The notes under the pieces: generated by a model
Seen by the model: only the letters and a program-made list of their open reading frames with translations
Databases searched by the model: none
What the model was told of the DNA's origin: nothing
Assembly (NCBI RefSeq): GCF_050958605.1
Contig: NZ_JBJHDO010000003.1
Span: 124,001 to 188,000, forward strand
Length of the DNA stretch: 64,000 nucleotides
Origin: G016756615 sp050958605
GTDB taxonomy: Bacteria; Pseudomonadota; Alphaproteobacteria; Rhizobiales; Rhizobiaceae
Reading direction: 5' to 3'
Shown here: in pieces, positions 58,336 through 64,000 of the stretch
Numbering within the stretch: the first letter of the stretch is position 1
Layout of the letters: each line of letters begins with the position of its first letter
Position numbers and translations under genes: made by a program

Positions 58336-60060
58336 TCAGAAATCGGTCGACGGGGTGAAGATGCCAAAACGGTCGCGCCAGACCTGGCAGATCTCCCCTA
58401 CTGTGGCATAGGCCCTGACCGCATCGAGCACTACGGGCGTGCAGTTGCGCCCCTCGGCGCAGGCGCGGTCGATGTCGGCAAGCAGCTCGGCAACGCGAAC
58501 CCCGTCGCGCTGCGATCTCACCTCGGCGAGGCGGCGAAGCTGGCGGTCGGTCGCCTCCGGATCGCCGCGGAAGGCGGTGTTGGGCACGTTTGGCTTGACC
58601 GGAAAGCGGTTGACGGTGACCCACGGCCGTTCGCCAGTGTCGATCGCGCGCTGGCGCCTTACCGCGCCCTCGGTCATCAGACGACGGCCGTAGCCCGTGT
58701 CGATGACGGCGAGCGCACCGCCGAGCCGCTCGATCTCGGCGAGCCCGTCGAGGATCTGCGTCTCGACCGCCGCCGTCAGCGTCTCGATCAAATAGGAGCC
58801 GCCCATCGGGTCGATAGCGTCGGCGAGCCCGTGCTCGCTGGCGATGATCTGCAGCGTGCGGAGCGCCACGCGCATCGATTCCTCGCCCGGAGTCGAGACC
58901 GCCTCGTCGTAGCCGGCGAGATAGACGTAGCTCGCGCCGCCGAGCATGTAGGCGAGCGTGCCGATGGCGGTGCGCACGATGTTGTTGAGCGGCTCCTGGA
59001 GCGATTCCTGGCCGTGGCCGTAGACGGTGGTCCGGAGCGCCAACGCCTCGCCGCGTGTTGCGCCGTAACGCTCCTTCATCAGCCGCGCCCAGACGCGGCG
59101 AAGCGCCCTCAGCGTCGCCACTGAAATATAGAAATCATGCCGCTCGTCAGGGAACATGTGGATGAGCGGGGCCACGTCGTCGATATCGTGCCCCTTGGCG
59201 AGCATCAGGTCGATGTAGTGGAGCGCATTGGAAAGCGCGATCGATAGCGCCATGGAGGAGCCCGCCCCACCGGCATTAATGTGGTTGGCGCAGACCGTCA
59301 TCGGCGACCAGTGCGGCGCCGTGCCGATGCACCAGGCGACCGCATCGCAGGCGAGCCGCGCCGCGGGTTCGGCCGGCAGGATCTGCGTCCCACGCGCGAT
59401 ATATTCCTTCAACGGGTCGTTCTGGAGATTGACCGTGTAGTCCTTCCAGGCGACGCCCTGCTTTTCCCCGAGGGCGGCATAGAGAGCGAGCACAATCGGT
59501 CCTATCGAATTGCCGAGCGTGCCGACGCGCTTGACCGTGTCGACCGGAATGCCTTCGAAAAGGGCCTCCATGTCGGCGAGGGTGTCGATAGCGACGCCCA
59601 CCTGCCCCACCTCGGCCGCTGCCATCTCGTGGTCGGAATCGTAGCCGCACTGGGTCGGCAGGTCGAGCGCGACGAGGATCTGCTCCGCGCCGATGTCGAG
59701 CAGCCGCTTGAAGCGCGCGTTGCAGGCCACGCCGTCGCCGAAGCCGGCATAAGCCGAAACGACGAAGCTCTCGGTGCGGAACATTCCGGCACGATCACCC
59801 CGCGCAAAGGGATATTCGCCGGGCAGGCCGAGGTCGCGGCGATAATCGAATCCGATGCGTTCAAGATCGGCAGGCGTGTAGAGCGGCGCGATTTCAATGC
59901 CGACGTCGGTGCGGAAGGACTTGCGCGCGCCGCGCGCCGCCAACTCCTGCGCATACGCTCCCGACAGCCAGCGCCGATAGGCGTCGGCGTCCGGGCCTGC
60001 CGGTGCAGGCTTTTCCACATCGTCTACCATGTTCCGGCTCTCCAGCGATGAGCCCAGCAT
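58336..60060 (-). CDS. Acyl-CoA mutase large subunit (methylmalonyl-CoA mutase family), unknown substrate
   Basis: 574 residues from ATG 60060 with GGAGGG. TIM-barrel mutase: FRTESFVVSAYAGFGDGVAC near 95-114, LVALDLPTQCGYDSDHEMAA near 133-152, TVNLQNDPLKEYIARGTQIL near 207-226, NALHYIDLMLAKGHDID near 284-300 and a C-terminal NCTPVVLDAVRAYATVGEIC. By memory the specificity positions are Tyr plus Ser/Arg in methylmalonyl-, Phe in isobutyryl- and Ile/Asp in 2-hydroxyisobutyryl-CoA mutase. Here Tyr (AYAGF) is combined with Leu (QILVALD), and TLGNSIGPI replaces the usual SMTINAPAA-like loop. The substrate is therefore uncertain. First gene of a six-gene operon; an inverted repeat precedes it. Confidence 0.9.
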   Translation of the reverse strand: MLGSSLESRNMVDDVEKPAPAGPDADAYRRWLSGAYAQELAARGARKSFRTDVGIEIAPLYTPADLERIGFDYRRDLGLPGEYPFARGDRAGMFRTESFVVSAYAGFGDGVACNARFKRLLDIGAEQILVALDLPTQCGYDSDHEMAAAEVGQVGVAIDTLADMEALFEGIPVDTVKRVGTLGNSIGPIVLALYAALGEKQGVAWKDYTVNLQNDPLKEYIARGTQILPAEPAARLACDAVAWCIGTAPHWSPMTVCANHINAGGAGSSMALSIALSNALHYIDLMLAKGHDIDDVAPLIHMFPDERHDFYISVATLRALRRVWARLMKERYGATRGEALALRTTVYGHGQESLQEPLNNIVRTAIGTLAYMLGGASYVYLAGYDEAVSTPGEESMRVALRTLQIIASEHGLADAIDPMGGSYLIETLTAAVETQILDGLAEIERLGGALAVIDTGYGRRLMTEGAVRRQRAIDTGERPWVTVNRFPVKPNVPNTAFRGDPEATDRQLRRLAEVRSQRDGVRVAELLADIDRACAEGRNCTPVVLDAVRAYATVGEICQVWRDRFGIFTPSTDF

Positions 60061-60137
60061 TGCTTACCCTCCGTTCGCCCAGCCGACTTCGTCATCGTGG
60101 CGGATTCCTCTGCTTCGCTTCGCACTATATGAATTTT

Positions 60138-60167
60138 TCAGCAAAAAAAAGCAACTTTTTTTGCTGA
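60138..60167. promoter_or_regulatory. 12-bp inverted repeat before the mutase operon, candidate Lrp-type operator
   Basis: TCAGCAAAAAAA (60138-60149) and TTTTTTTGCTGA (60156-60167) are exact reverse complements with a 6-base loop. It lies 78 bases before the mutase start and about 210 before the Lrp-type gene. AT-rich palindromes of this form are typical for AsnC/Lrp regulators, and one is encoded next door. A run of T also allows terminator activity. Confidence 0.5.
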
Positions 60168-60380
60168 TATCGCATCAACGAGTAATCTGAAGGACTGATA
60201 TGGCCAGATCTGGCATGCGGGACCTCGATGGCCCGGCTGTCGCTCCGCAATACCGTTTTCCGGAGAGCCCGGGGATTTGGCCAGATCGGCATCTCCAGGA
60301 AACCGGCGGCTTTCATTGCCTTCGTCGGAAACGCTCCGTATTAACTTGACGACACCAGGCCAGACCGGAGAGCAGCGCCG

Positions 60381-60866
60381 ATGGAAATCGCTATCAATCT
60401 CGATGAACTCGACGTCGGCATCATCAAGCATCTGCATCAGGATGCGCGCGCACCCGCAAAGGCAATCGCCGATTCGCTCGGCGTACCGGAATCGACAGTG
60501 CGCAACCGACTGAGCCGATTGATCAAGTCGAACGTGATCGAATTCGTAGCATTGACCAATCCGCTCAATCTCGGCCACACGACCTGGATCATGATGGAAA
60601 TCGAGGTCGAGACGAAGAGCATTCGTCGTGTCGCCAAGAAGCTGTCGAGCCTGTCGGAGGTCTATTTCGTCTACATTACCACCGGCAGCTTCGACATCTT
60701 CGCCGGCGCTACCTTCGCCTCCAACGCCGAATTCGTGGATTTCCTGACGAACCAACTCGCAAATGTCGAAGGTATAGTTCGGGTAAATACCCGCGCGATT
60801 CTTGAAACCCACAAGCGCGTCTTCAAGTTCGCGCCCAAGGCCGGCGTCGTCAAGTCGGGCAAATAA
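60381..60866 (+). CDS. Lrp/AsnC family transcriptional regulator
   Basis: 161 residues. N-terminal HTH LDELDVGIIKHLHQDARAPA and KAIADSLGVPESTVRNRLSR near 27-46, then the RAM (effector) domain with beta strands (VYFVYITTGSFDIFAGATFA) and the C-terminal INTRAILETHK-like segment. Members respond to amino acids or CoA-linked acids and regulate adjacent operons. Divergent from the mutase operon, so it is its likely regulator. Confidence 0.92.
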   Translation: MEIAINLDELDVGIIKHLHQDARAPAKAIADSLGVPESTVRNRLSRLIKSNVIEFVALTNPLNLGHTTWIMMEIEVETKSIRRVAKKLSSLSEVYFVYITTGSFDIFAGATFASNAEFVDFLTNQLANVEGIVRVNTRAILETHKRVFKFAPKAGVVKSGK

Positions 60867-61058
60867 GCAGGACGGCTTGCGTCGCACAATTCCCGATCGG
60901 CAAGTAACGCCTGGGGCCGCGGTCTGCATCCTGAGTAGGAGAGGTAGCTGTGCAGGTTGTGGATGTGTTCCCTTAGAGACGCACACCTCCCCATCTCAAG
61001 CAAATAAAGCAATGCCCGAGCGGCGCATTGGATTGCCGCAGGAGCCCTCGCCAATGAC

Positions 61059-61098
61059 AAAACCAGGCGCATGCGCCAGAAGCGCAGCGCCTGGTTTT
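61059..61098. terminator. Bidirectional intrinsic terminator
   Basis: AAAACCAGGCGC (61059-61070) and GCGCCTGGTTTT (61087-61098) are perfect reverse complements with a 16-base loop. Read on either strand the stem ends in a U run. It lies between the convergent Lrp-type and aldA genes. Confidence 0.9.
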
Positions 61099-61116
61099 CA
61101 GTTTGGTCGGCGAATA

Positions 61117-62577
61117 TTATTCACCCTTGATATAAACGACGTGGGTGTCGGTGAATTCATAGAGGCCATGCTTGCCATCGGCACCACCGATGCCGGACTT
61201 CCGGCGGCCGGCGTGGTAACCTTGCATCGCCTCGAAATTCTCGCGGTTGATATAGGTTTCGCCGAACTTCAGTTCGCGCGCGGCTTTCAGTGCCGAGTTC
61301 AGGTTGCTCGTATAGATCGACGAGGTGAGACCGTATTCCGAGTCGTTGGCCAACGCGATCGCCTCGTCGAGGCTATCTACAGCCTGGATCGGCAGCACCG
61401 GACCGAAGGTCTCGCGGCGCATGATGTCCATTTCGGCGGTGGCGCCGATGAGGAGCGTCGGCTCGTAGTGGAAGCCCTGGCCACGCTCGGCGATCTTGCC
61501 GCCGGTGACGACTTTAGCGCCCTGCTCCTTGGCCAGCGCCACAGCGTCCGCAACCTTGCTCAGACCGGCCTGGTTGACCAGCGGCCCCATGTGCAGATCG
61601 TCTTCCACTGACGGATCGCCATAGCGCGTGCTTTCGAACAGGGCTTTCAGCTTCTCGACCAGCACGTCATGGACGTCGCGCTCGACATACACGCGTTCCG
61701 CGCAGTTGCAGACCTGTCCGGTGTTGATGACGCGCGACTCGAAGATCGCCTTTACGGCGAGATCAATGTCGGCGTCCTTCAGGACGATGGCCGGAGCCTT
61801 GCCGCCCAGTTCCAGATTGACGCGGGTCAGGTTCTTTCCGGCGAGCTGCATGATGTGCGAGCCGGTGCCGACCGATCCGGTGAAGGTGATCAGATCCACG
61901 CCCGGATGCGAGGCCAGAGCTTCGCCCGCGGTGCGGCCGCGGCCGCCGACCAGGTTGAAGACGCCCTTCGGGAGATCAGTCTGGGCGACCAGCTCAGCGA
62001 AGATGTAGGCGTTGATCGGAGTTTCTTCGCTCGGCTTGATCACGATGGTGTTGCCGGTGACCAGAGCAGGAGCCAGCTTGCGCGCGATCAGGAAGAAGGG
62101 GAAGTTCCACGGCAGGATGCCGGCGACGACCCCGACGGGCTTGCGAAGCAGCAACATGGTTTCGTTCGGGCGATCCGAGGTGAGGACCTCGCCCTCGATG
62201 CGGCGCGCCCATTCGGCCATGTAGTCGATATAGTCGGCGGTGAAGTCGACTTCGACCTGCGCGAGGCCCTGGATCTTGCCTTGCTCCTTGACAAGAATGT
62301 CGGCGAGAGCCGTACGATTTTCACGGATTTTGGCAGAGATCTTGCGCAGATGGGCCGCGCGCTCGATGGCGGGCAGCTTTTCCCATGAGCCCTGGGCGCT
62401 GCGAGCGGCGGCGACGGCGTGGTCGACCTCGGTCGCGTTCGTTTCCGGAACGCGGGCGATAACGGCGCCGGTGGCTGGGTTGATGACGTCGATCAGTTCG
62501 GATCCGGCGTCAACGAAGGCTCCGTCGATATAGTTGCGATAAGCGCGGTCGAGGCCGATGAATGGGTTGGCGGTCAT
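61117..62577 (-). CDS. aldA: Aldehyde dehydrogenase AldA type (lactaldehyde/glycolaldehyde)
   Basis: 486 residues from ATG 62577, GAGGAG before it; a longer frame is not preceded by a ribosome site. Long stretches agree with E. coli AldA by memory: FTADYIDYMAEWARRIEGE, GILPWNFPFFLIARKLAPAL, INTGQVCNCAERVYVERD with the nucleophile Cys, and YINRENFEAMQGYHAGRRKS near the C-terminus. Glu is in LELGGKAPAI. It oxidises small hydroxyaldehydes with NAD+. It follows a KDG permease by 70 bases, so it takes part in sugar-acid breakdown. Confidence 0.92.
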   Translation of the reverse strand: MTANPFIGLDRAYRNYIDGAFVDAGSELIDVINPATGAVIARVPETNATEVDHAVAAARSAQGSWEKLPAIERAAHLRKISAKIRENRTALADILVKEQGKIQGLAQVEVDFTADYIDYMAEWARRIEGEVLTSDRPNETMLLLRKPVGVVAGILPWNFPFFLIARKLAPALVTGNTIVIKPSEETPINAYIFAELVAQTDLPKGVFNLVGGRGRTAGEALASHPGVDLITFTGSVGTGSHIMQLAGKNLTRVNLELGGKAPAIVLKDADIDLAVKAIFESRVINTGQVCNCAERVYVERDVHDVLVEKLKALFESTRYGDPSVEDDLHMGPLVNQAGLSKVADAVALAKEQGAKVVTGGKIAERGQGFHYEPTLLIGATAEMDIMRRETFGPVLPIQAVDSLDEAIALANDSEYGLTSSIYTSNLNSALKAARELKFGETYINRENFEAMQGYHAGRRKSGIGGADGKHGLYEFTDTHVVYIKGE

Positions 62578-62647
62578 GTATTGCTCCTCGGATGTTCGGG
62601 GACAGTCGGATCGTGGGGAGGAGAATGGCTCGTCTCCACACCGGATC

Positions 62648-63739
62648 TCAAAGACTTGCTCGGGCCGGCTGACGCTGGCCGGCGGCTGGCTCGTATTCGA
62701 CGCTGCCGGTATTGATCCAATGCTCTTCCGCATTCGGCGAGATGCCGCGAGCATTCTGCCAACGCGACACGGCCATCACGAGGAAGGGCACCAGCAGGGC
62801 GGTGGTGATCGTGGCTGCGGCGACCTGCGAAGTCGAAATCGCCTCGATTGCCTTGTAGCTCGGGTCGAGCAGAGCCACAGCGGCCGGTGTGGCGACCGCG
62901 TTTCCAGCAACCGTCGATTCAGCGGCGCCGGAGATCAGGTTGCGGGTGGCGTGCGGGCGGCGAGTGGCCACGAACATAAGCTGCAGGAACAGCATGGCAG
63001 CCACCCCGGAGCAGATCACCGTGCCGATGCCCAACAGGACGCCTTGCATGCCGGCCTGCAGCAGCATCGAGAAGTCTATGCCACGGCCGACCACGAAGCC
63101 CAGGAACGGGATAAGCAGCATCTCGCCCGGCTCGAGGAACTTGCGCGCGTTGGGCGAGGTGTTGCCGACGACGAAGCCGAGAACCAGCGGCAGCAGACAG
63201 CCGATCAGCATTTCCATCGGGAAAGCCGCAAGGCCCGCGGTGCCGAGGATAAGCAAGGTGATGAACGGGCCGTCGTTCAGCGAGATCACCGAAACCGCGC
63301 CACGGTCGGAAGCGTTACCGAACTGCTTGGTCAGGGCCACGTAGAGCGCCGAGTTCGAGTTGGTCATTCCGGCGATGATGGCAAGCGGGGTCAGGCCCCA
63401 CAGCGTGCCGCCCGGCATGTAGAAGGCCACGAGCAGGCCGATGGTGCCGCCGATGAAGGCCTTGCCGAGCAGGATGGCGGTGCCTTTCTGCAGCGTCGCG
63501 GAGGTCTGGCGAAAATCGATCTGCGCGCCCATGCAGAAGAAAAACAGGCCGAGCAACGCGCCCGTGCCGTCACGGAAAAGTGCCGTGGTGAAGCTGCCGA
63601 CGTTCAGCAACTCGGGCCAAAAGGTGTTGAGTGTCGCGCCAAGAAACAGCGGTACGATCATCATGGCGCCGGGGATCTTGCCAAGGATATGGCCGATGGA
63701 GCCGACCAGGCCCCGACCTTCCGTGTATGTTGAACCCAT
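62648..63739 (-). CDS. 2-keto-3-deoxygluconate permease (KdgT family)
   Basis: 363 residues from ATG 63739 with GGGAGG. It matches KdgT by memory: KIPGAMMIVPLFLGATLNTF, FFCMGAQIDFRQTSATLQKG, TPLAIIAGMTNSNSALYVAL, GPFITLLILGTAGLAAFP and a conserved SGAAESTVAGNAVATPAAVA near 274-293. About ten membrane segments. It imports KDG or a similar keto-sugar acid with protons. Situated between an unidentified upstream gene and aldA in one operon. Confidence 0.9.
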   Translation of the reverse strand: MGSTYTEGRGLVGSIGHILGKIPGAMMIVPLFLGATLNTFWPELLNVGSFTTALFRDGTGALLGLFFFCMGAQIDFRQTSATLQKGTAILLGKAFIGGTIGLLVAFYMPGGTLWGLTPLAIIAGMTNSNSALYVALTKQFGNASDRGAVSVISLNDGPFITLLILGTAGLAAFPMEMLIGCLLPLVLGFVVGNTSPNARKFLEPGEMLLIPFLGFVVGRGIDFSMLLQAGMQGVLLGIGTVICSGVAAMLFLQLMFVATRRPHATRNLISGAAESTVAGNAVATPAAVALLDPSYKAIEAISTSQVAAATITTALLVPFLVMAVSRWQNARGISPNAEEHWINTGSVEYEPAAGQRQPARASL

Positions 63740-63773
63740 GCATTCCTCCCAGTGAAAGTGTGTTCAAATGCCG

Positions 63774-63809
63774 TTCACGGGCCGCTGGCTTAAAGCCGCA
63801 GCCCGTGAA
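63774..63809. repeat. Stem-loop in the kdgT leader
   Basis: TTCACGGGC (63774-63782) pairs with GCCCGTGAA (63801-63809), with an inner GGCT..AGCC stem. It lies between the stop of the upstream gene (63813) and kdgT. On the minus strand no U tract follows, so it may stabilise or regulate the mRNA rather than terminate it. Confidence 0.5.
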
Positions 63810-63812
63810 TTG

Positions 63813-64000
63813 TCACGCCAGATCAAGATCTTGGCGCAGGTCGCTGTTCCAGACGAACTGGGCCCGGGCGACGATTTCCTCCTTGTTCAAGATGGGGAAA
63901 CGAATGTCCTGAAGATCGCCCTGATAAGCGACATACTCGTCGGCGCTACCCAGCAGCTCGGTTTGCTCGGTGGCAAAGAAGCTGGTTTTGTCCGAATAGT
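63813..64000 (-). CDS. C-terminus of an unidentified protein, partial
   Basis: Only the last 62 codons are in the window; the start lies beyond the right edge. The end reads TELLGSADEYVAYQGDLQDI then RFPILNKEEIVARAQFVWNS and finishes DLRQDLDLA. Soluble, no membrane segment, family not recognised. Same strand as kdgT and 73 bases upstream, so probably a sugar-acid catabolic enzyme of the same operon; inference only. Confidence 0.7.
   Translation of the reverse strand, partial: YSDKTSFFATEQTELLGSADEYVAYQGDLQDIRFPILNKEEIVARAQFVWNSDLRQDLDLA

Noticed and set aside
1..64000. CRISPR array, complete transposon or rRNA operon
   Set aside because: No regular spaced repeats, transposase with terminal repeats or rRNA sequence was seen on either strand.

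Overview
The window comes from a high-GC alphaproteobacterium, most likely of the order Hyphomicrobiales (Rhizobiales), near Mesorhizobium, Aminobacter or Nitratireductor. This is judged from the B12-dependent ribonucleotide reductase (NrdJ), the many ABC importers, the DUF982 and 52-residue lysine/alanine-rich small proteins, and palindromic intergenic repeats. No species can be named from the sequence alone. There is no rRNA, no CRISPR array and no intact transposon.

Left part (1-11.6 kb): the start of a sugar-type ABC binding protein; a TetR regulator divergent from a UPF0261 / TIM-barrel / cupin trio whose first two proteins are separate counterparts of the two halves of plant Tm-1; an M24 peptidase; a four-gene ABC importer of the nitrate/sulfonate/taurine type divergent from a formylglycine sulfatase; and a Crp/Fnr regulator. 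Two promoters in this part share a TGGTnnnACCA palindrome.

11.7-16.2 kb is the scar of an integrated element. An intact tRNA-Leu(UAA) sits beside a frameshifted integrase. The 5' half of a second tRNA-Leu(UAA) lies at the right end and a decayed 3' half at the left end, each at a shared 10-bp core. Inside are small zinc-ribbon, DUF982, HNH and HTH genes and scraps of other tRNAs.

16.3-28.9 kb is mostly housekeeping: alpha/beta hydrolase, WrbA, a CinA-like MoCF protein, tandem UspA, Gpt, Nudix hydrolase, PiT phosphate permease, NrdJ with an NrdR box in its leader and a terminator behind it, and a secreted TAP-type hydrolase.

28.9-36 kb is the most unusual stretch. A polyamine-synthase-like methyltransferase and an MscS channel are followed by a compact operon: a 49-residue leader ORF, a GreA/Rnk-type protein, a second ribosomal protein S11, a second RNA polymerase alpha subunit, and a 21-residue hydrophobic ORF overlapping the alpha stop codon. 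Next come a zinc-ribbon protein translationally coupled to a Nudix protein with a degenerate Nudix box, and a PtsN-like EIIA. The alpha paralogue keeps almost all residues needed for assembly and DNA contact, so an alternative or hybrid transcription/translation apparatus is plausible.

36-60.9 kb is catabolic. It holds an SMP-30 lactonase and a lipocalin-like protein, a complete Dpp/Opp-type importer, and then a set of genes that seem to work together. A sugar-type ABC importer (binding protein and two permeases) runs into an aldehyde dehydrogenase, an Old Yellow Enzyme and a frameshifted RidA. Divergent from it is an 850-residue protein that fuses the small and large subunits of N,N-dimethylformamidase. 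A second operon encodes a B12-dependent acyl-CoA mutase, its B12 subunit, an acyl-CoA ligase, a thiolase, a MeaB GTPase and, as last gene, the ATPase missing from the importer. An Lrp/AsnC regulator lies next to a 12-bp inverted repeat in front of the mutase. The inferred job is uptake of an N-substituted amide, hydrolysis, CoA activation, carbon-skeleton rearrangement and thiolysis. Two inverted copies of a 145-bp palindromic repeat lie at 37.6 and 52.9 kb.

Right end (61-64 kb): AldA, a KdgT-type permease and the C-terminus of an unidentified protein form a sugar-acid operon, separated from the Lrp gene by a bidirectional terminator.
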